Source: Mycoplasma suis str. Illinois (lineage in GTDB: Bacteria > Bacillota_I > Bacilli_A > Mycoplasmatales > Mycoplasmoidaceae). Taken from it: a stretch of 64,000 nt of DNA. Within the stretch, counting starts at the first letter, position 1. Each line of letters opens with the position of its first letter. The notes beneath the pieces were generated by a model. It ran no database searches. It had not been told where the DNA came from and worked only from the letters and a program-made list of their open reading frames with translations. Below are positions 50,514-64,000 of this stretch, piece by piece. Position numbers and translations under genes: made by a program. The DNA lies in the NCBI RefSeq assembly GCF_000179035.2, contig NC_015155.1:186001-250000 (forward strand), written 5' to 3'.

Positions 50514-51275
50514 TTATCTTTCTTTTCATTGTCGTAACACTTCATAAATAAGAATTCCATTAGCTACGGAAACATTTAAAGATTCAACTCCATTATTCAT
50601 AGGAATTTTTATTCTGTAATCAACACTATTTTCTAGTCTAGGAGAAATACCTTCTCCTTCATTTCCAAGAACTATTATTGTTCTATTTTCGTACTTAACT
50701 GAAAAATAGTTCTTGGAAGGACTCTTAAGTGAAGCTGCATAACTAAGGAAGTTAAATTTCTTAAGCTCTGCAAGAGCTTTAGAAAGATCCTTAACTTGAA
50801 TTAATTGCATTTTTAATGCATATCCTTGAGAGGTTTTTAAGACAACATTATTAAGTTTTGTGTTATTAGATGAGGAGTAAATAATGTAATTTACTCCTGC
50901 AGCGACACAAGTTCTAATGATAGCTCCAAAATTGTAAGGATCTTGTATTTTTTCTACCATAACAATGAGGTAGGAAGTATTCTTTTGATCTTTTCAAAGC
51001 ACTTGTTTGAAATCTTCAAAAGATAATTGTTGTCTGGAATTAAGTACTGCAAAAACATTTGAATATTTAGCATCAAATTCTCTTTGAAGGGATTTCAATC
51101 AAGCTGAGTTTTGAAGTGAATATGGAATTTCTAAAGTTTTGCAAGCAGAAATCAAACTTGTTTGTGATTCCGTTAAATAAACATGATGTATGAGCTTTCT
51201 AAGCTCAACATCTTTTAGTATTTCTAGAACACTTTTTTTTCCATTTAATATAAGTTGTTTCTTAATGTCAATCAA
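50514..51275 (-). CDS. SpoU/TrmH-family RNA 2'-O-methyltransferase
   Basis: 253 residues from TTG 51275, 11 bases after the cysS stop. N-terminal substrate-binding part LILNGKKSVLEIL (the 'I.G.n.V.eaL' pattern) and the SPOUT domain: motif 1 DPYNFGAIIRTCVAAGV, motif 2 IIVLGNEGEGISP, motif 3 PMNNGVESLNVSVANGILIYE. Methylates a ribose in 23S rRNA (RlmB-like) or tRNA; the exact target is not decidable. Probably co-transcribed with cysS, as is common in firmicutes. TGA Trp at several sites, including near the C-terminus (RQWKER). Confidence 0.88.
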
Positions 51276-51286
51276 ACCTTTATTGA

Positions 51287-52594
51287 CTAGGGAAGAATTC
51301 CTTTTTCTGTAAGTCTTAGTCGTAATTTATCAGCTTCTTCATAATTTTTTTGACTAAGAAGATCGAATCATCTTTCAGCTTCATCAATATTTTCTCTAGA
51401 AAGTCGTTCTAGGGTGAATCCTAGAACTTCTAAACTTGTCAATAATTTTTTCCAGTAGAAAAGAATATTGTCATAATCACTTTTCTTTATAGAGTTAAGA
51501 AGTGTTTTCTTTAAATCTTCCAGTCAAGAAAGTAATTCTGGAAGATTTAAATCATTTTCTAAGTGTTTAACAATAGTTTCGTCAGGTTTTTCTATTTTTC
51601 TTAACTCTTTTTCTGGACAAAAGAAAATATGTTTTGCATTCAAAAGAGTTATTTCAGCATAATTAAGTGCTGTTAAATAACTCTTTCACTCTGATCAATA
51701 ACTTGATAAAGCTTCTTTATTTATCATGAAAGGTTTGTTATATCTAACTTTCATGAATATATATCTAAGAAAGTTTCAAGAATATTGTTCAGCACATTCC
51801 TCTACAGCTAGGCTGTAGTTGCTAGATTTAGAAAGCTTACCAGCTTCATTTAGTACTTGTCCTACATGAACTCACACTTTAGCTAAATCATGATTGTGCC
51901 AGAATCTGCACAATAAGTTTTCATTTTCATGGTGGGGGAATTTGAGATCAACTCCTCCACCATGAATTGTTATTGGAAGAGAAAAGTTATCTTCTATCAT
52001 CGCAAAACACTCTAGATGTCATCCTGGAATTCCAGGGAATCAGGGAGATTCCCAAGAGTAAGAAGTATGATTATTTTCTTTTCAGAGAGCAAAGCAGCTG
52101 TCTTCTTCATCTACTTCATTACCGGAAAAGTAATTTAGTCCCTTTTCTTTTCCGGTGTTTAGAAATCTAATTGTCTGAGTTTTTTTGTCTCAGACAGCTT
52201 TTCCCTGTTTTAAGAGGGAATCAATGTGAAACTGTATGTTTTTTATGTGAGTACTTACTGTAGGTAATTGATCTGGTCAAACTATATTTAGGTTTTTCAG
52301 TATGTTGAAAAAAGATTCAGCATACTGATCAACTATTTCTTTAACAGTTTTGTTTTCATGCTTAGCTTTTAAGATGATCTTTTCATCTATATCTGTTAAG
52401 TTCTGAACATATTTATAAGGTTGGTTAATAATTTTGAAATACCTTATAAGGAAATCAAAGACAACTATTGGTCTTAGATTTCCTAAGTGAAGGTAGTTAT
52501 AAAGTGTGGGACCACATAAATATATAGTGATAACTGGTTCTTCTGAGATACTCTTTTTTGAGCGGGAAAGAGTATCGAATAATCAGAGATTCAT
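51287..52594 (-). CDS. cysS: cysteinyl-tRNA synthetase
   Basis: 435 residues from ATG 52594. [18 protein letters not shown] (HIGH motif as HLGN), zinc ligand regions around GWHLECFAM and [15 protein letters not shown], and KLSKSSN (KMSKS). C-terminal helical anticodon domain ends [10 protein letters not shown]. Charges tRNA-Cys. The gene is invisible with standard stops because it has many TGA Trp codons. Divergent from ldh with a 40-base gap. Confidence 0.96.
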
Positions 52595-52634
52595 TGTGTT
52601 AGGATTTATAAAATTAATTTAAACAAGTAAATTT

Positions 52635-53606
52635 ATGCCTGTGAAGATAGCTGTAATCGGTTGTGGAGCAGTTGGTTCTTCCTTCCTTTATTCTGCTATT
52701 CACCAAAATCTAGCTAGTGAATATGGAATACTAGATTACAGTTATGAAGTAGCTCTAGGACAAGCTCTTGACCTAGAAGATAGCACTCCTTATTTAGCTT
52801 CTAATTCAAGAGTTAGAGCTCTTAAAGATTATTCAGAACTTAAGGATTATGATTTTGTGGTTATTACTGCTGGAAGACCACAAAAACCAGAAGAAACAAG
52901 ACTTGAAATGGTTAAAGATAATGCAAAGATTATTTCTGGAATAGCTAGAAGTATTAATGATTCAGGATTTTCAGGAATAGTAATTATTTGCTCTAATCCA
53001 GTTGATGTATTAACACACAAATTTAAGGAAATTTCAAATCTTCCTGCTGAAAGAATTATTGGTTCAGGAACAGTTCTTGACACTTCAAGACTAAGAATTG
53101 AAATTTCAAAAGCTCTTAATGTATCTCCAAATTCAATTGAAGGATCATTCATTCTAGGTGAACATGGAGACAGTTCACTTGTAACTTTCTCACAAACTAA
53201 AGTTGCGGGAAGAACTATTAATAGATGTGAAGATATTCACTTTGAATCCTCACCATTCTGTTGTTCAGATTACGAAGAAAAACTAGAAAAAACTGTTAGA
53301 AGAAAGGCTTATGAAATTATTCAACGAAAAAGAGCTACTCACTATGGAATTGGAGCTGCTCTTTCAAAAATTATTAGTGCAATTATTTTTGATACACATG
53401 AAGTTCTTCCAGTTGGTGTAACTCCAACTAAGGGTGAATATGGTCTTTCTTCAAATGTAACTTTGGCTCTTCCTACAATTGTCGGAGGAAAAGGAATAAT
53501 TAGAATAGTGGATACTTTGCCATTAAATGACAAAGAACAAAAGAAACTATTAGAATCAGCTAAGGTAATTTCAGACAATATTGAATCAATTAGAGACTTG
53601 GTTTAA
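52635..53606 (+). CDS. ldh: L-lactate dehydrogenase
   Basis: 323 residues. NAD-binding GCGAVGSS, ITAGRPQKP, ICSNPVDVLT, GSGTVLDTSRLR and the active-site His in GEHGDSS. The residue pattern (Arg in the substrate loop KPEETRLEM) fits lactate rather than malate. Regenerates NAD+ from pyruvate in a fermentative glycolytic cell. No TGA codons. A hairpin CTTCCC-GAATG-GGGAAG (53629-53645) follows the stop. Confidence 0.95.
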   Translation: MPVKIAVIGCGAVGSSFLYSAIHQNLASEYGILDYSYEVALGQALDLEDSTPYLASNSRVRALKDYSELKDYDFVVITAGRPQKPEETRLEMVKDNAKIISGIARSINDSGFSGIVIICSNPVDVLTHKFKEISNLPAERIIGSGTVLDTSRLRIEISKALNVSPNSIEGSFILGEHGDSSLVTFSQTKVAGRTINRCEDIHFESSPFCCSDYEEKLEKTVRRKAYEIIQRKRATHYGIGAALSKIISAIIFDTHEVLPVGVTPTKGEYGLSSNVTLALPTIVGGKGIIRIVDTLPLNDKEQKKLLESAKVISDNIESIRDLV

Positions 53607-53628
53607 AGCCTTCTTTTTAGGTTCCCAT

Positions 53629-53645
53629 CTTCCCGAATGGGGAAG
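53629..53645 (+). terminator. hairpin after ldh
   Basis: CTTCCC-GAATG-GGGAAG, 22 bases after the ldh stop; no T tract. Confidence 0.4.
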
Positions 53646-53775
53646 AAGGGACGAAGTTGAAGTAACCAAGCTTACACTATGAACAACAAGACTTCTAAGT
53701 ATTTCTTGATATCTTTCTTGTGTAACTCTTTTTATTTGAATAGTTGGTCTTTCAAGCATTCATTTGGCACAACAC

Positions 53776-54261
53776 ATGAATTCTGCTACAATAATAGATA
53801 AGATTTTTTACTATGCGAGTCCCACTGTGTGGGACAAATATTTTTTAGTTAATGGAGGAGGAATTTTTGATAGTTTTAGAAGATCTACTGGATTCGGAGA
53901 AAAAATATTTATAGGTTGTGGAGTAATGGTAGTTCTAGCTTCTTTAGCGACACTAATATTTGCATTAGCAAATATCAGTATCTCTACTAAAGAGGGACTT
54001 AAAGAATTAAAAGCTGTTTCTTTCGCTCTTTGTGTTCCAGTATTTGGAGCTATAGCTGCAGCTTTTGTTCTTTTCCATTTCCTAGTTACAAAGAATTACA
54101 ATAACACACAAGATTCTCTGAGGAGAATCCCATTCGTTAATAATCTTTTAAATTCTTATCTTCAAATATTTATTAAGAGAGAAGAAAAGAATTTAAAGAA
54201 AGCTAACTTCGTTGACAGTTCTTTTTTGGATTCCCCAAAAAAGTTAAAAGAAAACTTCTAG
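53776..54261 (+). CDS. hypothetical membrane protein (161 aa)
   Basis: ATG 53776 is the first ATG; TTG 53764 is an alternative. Two hydrophobic segments, about residues 46-68 (IFIGCGVMVVLASLATLIFALA) and 84-108 (VSFALCVPVFGAIAAAFVLFHFLV), then a Lys-rich cytoplasmic-type tail. The frame is open upstream, with TGA=Trp, into the end of ldh and includes another hydrophobic stretch (LSCVTLFIWIVGL), so the true start could be earlier. No family recognised. Confidence 0.75.
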   Translation: MNSATIIDKIFYYASPTVWDKYFLVNGGGIFDSFRRSTGFGEKIFIGCGVMVVLASLATLIFALANISISTKEGLKELKAVSFALCVPVFGAIAAAFVLFHFLVTKNYNNTQDSLRRIPFVNNLLNSYLQIFIKREEKNLKKANFVDSSFLDSPKKLKENF

Positions 54262-55271
54262 TGTAAGTTTTTAATTCAGAAATCCCATTTTTTGGGATTC
54301 TGATTAAGTTCAAAAGTATTTTTACCCAAGCTAAGCGCTTCAACTAATTGTTCATCAAAAATTAGTTTGTATGAAAATAGGGCAATAGCCTCTGAACTTA
54401 AAAATAGTTTTTTTCACTTAATATCAACTTCTCTAACTTTCTTTTTTAAATCTCTATTGAAGTATTTTCTATCCCCAACTATTGGATATCCAAGATGAGA
54501 TAGTTGAGCTCTAATTTGATTCTTTCGGCCAGTAACTAGTTTTATTTCTACTATAGAATAGTTAGGGAATTTTTTAATTCCCCTAACTATTGAGATAGAG
54601 TATTTAGTTCCGTGATTTTCTTGATCCAAAACTTTTACTTTAGATTGCTTATCTAGTATTCAGTTTTCTAGTTGCTTTTCCCTGTATGGAAAGCAACCTA
54701 AAACAATAGCTTTATAGAATTTTTGAATTTTTCTATCTTTTATGGCTTGAGAAAGGACTGAATGAGCTTGAGCATTTTTAGCCCCAATAATTAGTCCTTC
54801 AACTGGTTTATCAAGTCTGTGAATGAATTTAGGCTTATAAGTACTATCAGGATCTTTTTTCTTTAAATAGGATTGCAGTAATTCTTCTAGAGAGTAATTA
54901 CTACTAGAAGAATCTGGTTGAACTATTTGAGTAGCTTTTTTATTAATAATGATTACATCATTATTCTCAAAAACTATTTGAAACTTAATAGTTTCAGCTT
55001 TAAATTCCTCTCTATCAAGTAACTTAGCTCTATTTACTCTTTTTTTTCCTATTTCTGATAAATCAGGAAGAAGAAAAATCTTTATAGTATCTCCAAATTT
55101 CAACTTATATTGGAAATAAGTTGATTCATCATTGAGAAGGATATGCTTTAGTCTAAGTTCCTTAATAATAAGTAACTTAGTGTAATAAGGGAAGTGTAAT
55201 TTTATGTATTTTCAAAGCGTATATCCTTCTCATCTGATATCAGTAATTTTTAACTCATGTGCTAATTTCAT
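54258..55271 (-). CDS. RluC/RluD-family pseudouridine synthase with S4 domain (337 aa)
   Basis: ATG 55271 gives an N-terminal S4-like domain (WEGYTLWKYI, YKLKFGDTIKIFL) followed by the catalytic part: HRLDKPVEGLIIGAKN (catalytic Asp), KFYKAIV, VEIKLVTGRKNQIRAQLSHLGYPIVGD. Modifies uridines in 23S rRNA by family knowledge. The second RluA-family enzyme of the window; the one at 40540 lacks S4. TGA Trp at 54660 and 54414. Its stop overlaps the stop of the plus-strand membrane gene by four bases (convergent). Confidence 0.9.
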
Positions 55272-55284
55272 TACTAGAAGATTT

Positions 55285-57519
55285 TTACAAATAAAAAGCT
55301 TCTAGAGGAATATCATTTGTCAAATTAGTTAGTATTTTTATATCTCTATTATCTGGCCTAAAACACTCTAATTCTGTTAAGAATTTAGATACTTTAGGGA
55401 AACTCTTAAGATCTTTTCCCTTGAGAGCTAAATTCTTAGTTGGCAAATCACTAACTAATCAGAGTTCTTTTTTAGCTCTTGTCATACCTACAAAAAGAAC
55501 TCTTCTTTCTTCCTCTAAGTCTTGCTGAGTTTGAGCATAATGTTTTGGGAATTTATTCTCAATTAGATTAAGTATGAATACATAATCGAACTCACAACCT
55601 TTTGCACCGTGAACGGTGGAAAAGTTAAGATAACTACTTTCTGTTACGTGACTCACAAAGTGCTTCACATAAACTAATAGAGTTTCAACTATTTCCTGTA
55701 ACTTAAATACATTTGAGTTACTATAGAAGGACATAACTTTATAGAATTGGGAGATATTGTCTATACATACTCACTTCTTTTGCTGTATCTCTTTTTGAAG
55801 AGGACTATTAATGTGTTCTTTTATTCACTCTTTTAATTCATCTTGACTATTAATAATCTTTTCAAAATGATTATTTACATAGTCAACTTCTTCATTTCTT
55901 CCCTGTTGTTTATTTTTTCTTAACTCTTCTTTAATTAATCTCCAAAGTTTTCTAATTTTGGCGATACTTCCCTTGTCTTCTGGGGAAGTTCACTTATTTT
56001 CAAAATTAGAACTTGTTAGATCATTTAGAGCTTTTTCTACATCAGGAGAATAATCTTCTATTTGCTGTAGGAAATACTCTGGTATTTCCCACTTTTTGAA
56101 ATAGAATTCCAAAATGAATTTGATTGCGAAAGAACTTCCAGAGAATCTAAGAGATATTAGGCAAATTAAGAAATAACTTTCATAATTTCAAAAAATATAT
56201 TTAGAAAAGTTAAAGTCTAGGAACTTTAATCCTTTTTTCATAAATCATCGTCGCAAATATTTAGTTTCCATATGAGTTCTTGAAATGATTGCAATTTGAT
56301 TTAAGTCAACTCCATCAGCTTCTAGATTTTTAATAATCGAGTAAACTCGATTCATTAAACCTCCTCTCTTACTGTTAACTAGTAAGTTAACTTTTTTACC
56401 ACTTTCATTTTCAGTAAACATTTGATTAAATATCCCTTTTTGATCATTCTTAGTTATTAATTTGTGAGAAAAGTCCAAAATATTTTTTGTAGATCTGTAA
56501 TTTTGAGATAAGTTAAAGAATATAGTTGTTAAGTCTATATTTGTCTTAAAGTAATTAAAGATTTCAGGATATGCTCCTTGGAAACCATATATCGCTTGAT
56601 TAGGATCTCCAACAAATAATATATTTTTCTTATTATTGGATATTTCTGCAATGATAAGAAGTTGAAGAAAGTTCATGTCTTGAAATTCATCAACTAGTAT
56701 CTTTTCAAACTTTGAGGAAATAATTTCCTTCTTAATTGGATTCCTACTTACTAAGTAGTGAAAATAAATTATTAGATCGTCGAAGTCAAATAATTTCTTT
56801 TCATCTAACTTCTTTTGATAGTTATTGAAAACATTTTTCAATACCTTTTGAATTTTTTCTATAGGAAATGAAAATCGCTTGATTTTCATAAGAAGTCTTG
56901 GAGAGAATCACTGATACTCTTCAGTTTTTAGCTTGAAACCGCTATTTAAATAGTTTTCAATCTTATTTCTTGAGAGAGCATTTTCTGTCTCTTCAAGAAC
57001 AATTTCGAAGATTTCTGCAGCAATATCTCTTGAAATTTTGACTGATTGGTCACTTTCTTCTTCTCCTTGCCCCAGAAAGATTTCATTGATTTGTTTTGGT
57101 ATTTCTTCCCTCAGGAAAAAATATTTGTCTTCCATGCTCTGAATAATTAATTTATTGAACTTTCAGTTAAGAAGTTCTGAAAGTTCAAATTTGAACTCTC
57201 TTTCTAGAAATTTCTTACAAATAGAGTGAAGAGTTCCAGCATACTCGAACTCTCGCTTAGCTTTTACAAACTTATTAATTCTCTGCTTAATTTCTATGAT
57301 TCCTCTATTCGTGTAGGTTACTAGTAAAATTTTTCGGGGCTCTATTTTGTTAGAAAGATAGAACCTAATTTTTTCTATTATTACAAAAGTTTTACCGGAC
57401 CCTGGTCCGGCAATAATACCTACATTTCTATTCTCATTAAAGTTAATTATTTCTAATTGTTGCCTGTTGGGTTCCTGTAATTTTTTTCGGTTGTTTTCTC
57501 TTAGTTCTTCTAGATTCAA
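55285..57519 (-). CDS. pcrA: UvrD/PcrA-type DNA helicase (744 aa)
   Basis: 3'-5' SF1A helicase for repair and replication restart. Walker A AGPGSGKT (~residues 37-44), motif Ia TYTNRG, motif II VDEFQDMN, motif III GDPNQAIYGFQGA, motif IV SQNYRST, motif V VHGAKGCEFDYVFI, motif VI VLFVGMTRAKKEL. Start TTG 57519 is the only start after an upstream stop at 57532. TGA Trp occurs throughout. Ends LNNTQL at TAA 55285, 13 bases before the pseudouridine synthase start. Divergent (21 bases) from the nuclease gene at 57541. Confidence 0.94.
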
Positions 57520-57540
57520 TCTATTTTCTAGTTAAATAGA

Positions 57541-58683
57541 TTGTTTTACTTAAATGAAAAAAATATAAAGGAACATACAACAGTCAACTTCTTAAAAACT
57601 GAGAAGTTTCTAAATTCAATTAGGCCTAAACTAGTAGGCCTAATTAAAAAGAAATATGTTAATAAAGGAAATATTTCTATAAATATTTTTGCTGAGAAGC
57701 AAAAAATTACAAAGTCACTAGATGAAAAGTTAACGAAGGATTCACTTCAAAAAATTAATAAAAACTGTAGTTATTTGGGTAAATGAAGTGAATTCTTCAT
57801 TGACAACCTTCTTAATTTTTATAAGTCTAACCAATTGGATTATGGTAATCCAATTGATTTAAAAGAACATTGATTCTTAGTAAGGGACACTACTGAAGAA
57901 AGTAAGAATTATTTCAAAACTAAAACTACTAGACAAACAGCTTTTTGATTCCTAGAGTTAGATAACTTAGGAAGCAATAAATATTCTTTCTTTCTTGAGC
58001 AACAAGAATTCAAGAATCATGATCACCAATTAATATTCCTGACAATAATGAATCATTTTCAGGAATTCTTGAGTTATTGTCAAAACTTTATGAATTGAGA
58101 TAAATTCACAAAGTTACATCCACTAAAAACTAGTGATGATCACAGCATTGAGTGTGAAGTTACTGGATGAGAATTTGATTTCTTTGATTTAAGTGAGGAC
58201 TATATAGTTGACTTAAAGTTTCAGAGAAAAAATTGAGTAATTAATTGGATTTGACAGCAATTACTCTATGTTTATCTTCTTGACTTTTACTATGGTAAGA
58301 GAGCTAAAGGTATTTCAGTATTAAATACCTTTACAGGTGAGGTGTGAAAAATAAGTCTTAAGGACTTATTTATTGAAGGGCAGGAAGAAAAGTTTTTTGA
58401 AATTTTGAAATTAGAAATACAGGATTATGAAAAAATTCGACTAATGAATAGAATTTTGTCCTGCTTTAAAGAGTGAGATCAAGTTTCTAGCTTAAAAGAA
58501 ATTATTGAAATTAATTTCTTTATAAGATCTTCAGATCAAAAAGTTGTTTCTAACTATGAGAAATTTATATTGCAACTAAATTCTGAGAGAGGAAATAAAG
58601 ATTTCCTCTCTAATATTCACTCTCCTAAGTGAGTATGGAGTGAGTGAAATAAATTTCTAGAAGAAAATCCTCTAGAAACTTAA
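57541..58683 (+). CDS. RecB/PD-(D/E)XK-type nuclease-like protein (380 aa)
   Basis: TTG start 21 bases from the divergent pcrA start. The centre reads GWEFDFFDLSEDYIVDLKFQRKN followed by WQQLLYVYLLDFYYG and VLNTFTGEVW. This is the RecB/AddB nuclease pattern: an Asp before the core, D-x-K-type (DLKF) catalytic strand and the QhxxY helix. No helicase motifs, so it is a stand-alone nuclease domain with a Lys-rich N-terminal part. A role together with PcrA is inferred from position. Its stop codon overlaps the alaS stop (convergent, TTAA). TGA Trp at 57784 and many later. Confidence 0.7.
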
Positions 58684-60017
58684 GAACTAGTTAAGTCAAA
58701 ACCACTAGAGAATTTTGCATTTTTAGATTTATTTTTGTGATTCTCATAAAGCTCATTAAATTTTTCTCTAGAGAAATTTATTTCTTTTTCCACTAATATT
58801 TTTTCTATTAGCGCGAAGGGAGCCCCCTCCCTTTCCACTAATGTAAATAATCTCTCTTCTAAGTTGTTTTCTGGATTTTCAATTTCTTTGAAAATCTTTT
58901 TATAGAAATTATTCAGAACTTTTTCAAAAGATTGGTATTCAGCCATTACAATTTCCTTTATATTTTTTTGTTGTTCCGATAAGAAAGAATGAAGAGGGGA
59001 AAGAAGCTCTACAGAAATATCCAAAAGTGAGGAAAGAGCTTCTAAACAATTTGATACTCCCAAAATGTTTAGAGAAGTAGCGACCCTTCTTAGGAGTTTT
59101 TTAACTACATAACCCCTACCTTTGTTGGAGGGAAGAATTCCCTCTCCAACAATTAGAGTCAGTGTTCTAATGTGATCGGAAATTATTTGGAAGTGAGCTT
59201 TCAGAGGAGAATCCTCTGAAGCCAAATAGTAACTTTTACCTGATAGTTTTTCTACTTCTTTTATTAGGGGAGAAAAACAGGAGCTGTGAAATATATTTTC
59301 AGCTTCCTCAATAATAGTAATAACTCTTTCGAGTCCAGCTCCTGTATCAATATTTTTTCTTTTTAATTCTTCATATTCTCCGTTTTTAGCCCAGAATTGG
59401 CTAAAAACAATATTCCATATTTCTATATATCTGTCATTATTTATTCCCTGCTTAATTAGCTCTACTCCCAAATTATTTTTGTCATATTTTTCTCCCCTGT
59501 CATAGTAGATTTCTGTACAAGGTCCACAAGGACCTTCTCCTATTTCTCAAAAATTAGCTTTTCCTAACTTAAGAATAGGAGTATTTTCGCCCAATAATTC
59601 TTTTCAAATAGACTCACTTTCTGAGTCTTTTTCATAAATAGTTATTACTAATCTGTTCTTATCTATCTTTAGAAGAGATAGTAAGAACTCTACAGCATAT
59701 CCAATAGCTTCTCTTTTGAAGTAACCTCCAATAGAAAAGTTGCCCATCATTTCAAAATAGGTACTATGTCATGAATCTTCTTCTATGCTAGTAATATCTA
59801 CTGTTCTAACTACTTTTTGAATACTTGTGAACATTTGTGGTTTATCGCTGGACTCTATAAATAATTTCTTTATAGCTCCAAGGCCAGCGTTAACAAATAG
59901 AGTAGATTTATCGTATTCCGGAGGAATTAGAGAATGAGGTGGAATCACCTCATGACCATTAGAACTAAAGTAGTTTATTCAAGTTTCTTTTAGTTTTGCT
60001 GGACTTAACTTAACCAC
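58680..60017 (-). CDS. alaS: alanyl-tRNA synthetase, minimal form without editing domain (445 aa)
   Basis: GTG 60017 starts VKLSPAKLKETWINYFSSNGHEVIPPHSL. Class II motifs: motif 2 region VVRTVDIT...STYFEMMGNFSIGGYFK, GEGPCGPCTEIYYD, and GAGLERV (motif 3). The tRNA-recognition helices follow (RGYVVKKLLRR). The protein ends at about residue 445, just where the editing domain would begin; typical AlaRS has ~870 residues. No HxxxH or CxxxH editing motifs occur. E. coli AlaRS fragments of similar length (461 residues) are known to charge tRNA-Ala, so activity is plausible but Ser/Gly mischarging could not be cleared in cis. Confidence 0.93.
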
Positions 60018-60056
60018 TTCTTACCTATTTATTTCCCTATCTTTAAATTTAAAAAT

Positions 60057-62957
<2,901 letters not shown>

Positions 62958-62970
62958 GTAAAAGATAAGA

Positions 62971-63001
62971 AAGCTTTTCCCCCTTTTAGGGGATTAAGCT
63001 T
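62971..63001. terminator. bidirectional terminator
   Basis: AAGCTTTTCCCC-CTTTTA-GGGGATTAAGCTT: a long stem with one unpaired base between the convergent ligA and protease genes. Confidence 0.7.
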
Positions 63002-63006
63002 CTTTA

Positions 63007-64000
63007 CTAAAAAGTTTTGTTAAATTCTTGAGATTGTCTTTCTTTCAAGAAAGTTCTTTTGGATGGATAGTATTTTTCTAGTTGACTTTTGTAGGAAATT
63101 GTTTGACCTTCAGTCCCCCTAATTAAGTCAAACTTAGGAGATTTTTTATTTCCAGAAAGATTCAAACTATAAGACCTTATAGGTTGAACTCCTCCTAAGT
63201 CACCACCTCAATTAAAGGAATATAGACCCAATAAATTTCCATCTTCATCTACAACCATAGAACCAGATCCTCCAGCACCAATATTAGCCTGATTTATTCA
63301 GTAAAGGAATCCATTTAGTTTTTGATTAGATGTATTTCCATCTCACTTCAACTTGAAAGAAGTATCTCCTAATCCTCTTAAAGATTTCTTCCCTTCATTA
63401 ACTCTTTGAAGGTCATAGTTTAGTGTTGATTGGTGCAAAGTGGAAGCTTTTGAATTTCTTCTATGGTTGAATGTCATACTTTCCCCACTTTGCATAGGGA
63501 ATCCTCCAACATAGTAAGCAGTGTTATAAGTTTTTTCTTTTTCAAAATTTTCTTCATTTTCTGTAATTCCATTATTGAAGAAATTTAGAGGTGTTTTTTT
63601 ATTTTTTCCATATTTTCCGTGGAAATCATCTGTAGCATCTTTAGCTTCTCATTGGTCAACAAAAGTTACTTCCAAAACTATAAAGTCATGGAAGTAATCT
63701 CCTGTTTCTTTTTGAACTTTTTCTCCTAGGTGATTTCTAGCAGCGAAGAATAGTTTTGCTTCTTTAACACTAACTTTTTCCAATTTCTTTTGTTGATTCA
63801 CTCCTTCTTTTTCTTTTCAAACCGCTAATTGAAAAGATGATCTGTAAGAACCTTTGCAAGGTTGAGAAACTTTTTGTCCAAAATTATCCCCTTTAGCGAA
63901 GTCAAATTTTTCAAATACATGAGCATTTGTCGCGATAAATCATTTTGTAGGATATTTAGTTTCATCTTCAGGTCATTCATAATCAAGAATTCAACCAGTA
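63007..64000 (-). CDS. DUF31-type mycoplasma serine protease, C-terminal part
   Basis: Visible part 331 residues, continuing past the window end; stop TAG 63007-63009. Trypsin-like triad arrangement: KWFIATNAHVFE (His), GDYFHDFIVLEV (Asp), GAGGSGSMVVDEDG (Ser), as in the DUF31/MIP peptidases of mycoplasmas, some of which cleave immunoglobulin. The signal peptide or lipobox, if any, is outside the window. Substrate unknown; an antibody-processing role would be inference. Several TGA Trp codons (e.g. GWILDYEW). Confidence 0.82.

Noticed and set aside
53679-53801. 40-codon frame MNNKTSKYFLISFL after ldh
   Set aside because: Overlaps the start of the membrane protein in another frame, has no homologue in the window and no ribosome site.

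Overview
The window reads as a low-GC mollicute genome, most likely a hemotropic mycoplasma. TGA must be read as tryptophan: DNA ligase, AlaRS, CysRS, adenylosuccinate synthase, HsdM/HsdR and PcrA are only intact with TGA=Trp, and all coordinates below use that code. GTG and TTG starts are common and Shine-Dalgarno sequences are mostly absent. The species is not claimed; the hemoplasma assignment is inferred from the code, the small housekeeping set and the huge tandem paralogue array.

Region 1 (1-29.5 kb) is an accessory array of about 38 tandem, same-strand genes for small secreted or surface-type proteins. Most have a short glycine-rich hydrophobic N-terminus; the larger ones (family A, 1-19.6 kb and 21.2-23.2 kb) add a Ser/Glu-rich low-complexity middle, a Glu/Asp block and a C-terminal domain of about 110 residues with four conserved Cys and several Trp. 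Family B (23.2-27.1 kb, ~200 aa) has a different four-Cys pattern. Families C (~115 aa) and D (~145-160 aa) alternate at 27.1-29.4 kb. Family A is arranged in operons of two to five genes. Six of these operons begin with the same leader: a TAAAAT box, a G8-G9 tract, and a hairpin with compensatory stem changes. A seventh leader, upstream of the gene at 21158, has the G tract and hairpin but no recognised TAAAAT box. Most family A operons end with a hairpin sharing the same GGAG/CTCC core.

Region 2 (29.5-37.9 kb) is a type I restriction-modification locus: two hsdS genes (with a 5'-3' exonuclease gene between them), hsdM and hsdR. Both hsdS genes carry a G8 tract that puts their second half out of frame by one base; hsdS1 has a second C9 tract that is in frame. 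Other G tracts lie inside paralogue genes, some in frame (20669, 23205, 27546) and one out of frame (28480). The G/C tracts are confined to the first 38 kb, so the window contains a dense set of putative contingency loci controlling surface proteins and DNA methylation specificity.

Region 3 (37.9-64 kb) is compact housekeeping sequence: tRNA-Ala and tRNA-Ile, an unusual tandem pair of RNase Y-like genes split by one amber codon, pseudouridine synthases, a TsaB-like gene, a HAD phosphatase, NrnA, glycerol kinase, EF-Tu, PurA, ribosomal proteins S15, L27, L11 and L1, TrmH, CysRS, LDH, PcrA helicase, a RecB-like nuclease, a minimal AlaRS without editing domain, MnmA, LigA without BRCT, and the start-truncated end of a DUF31-type serine protease.
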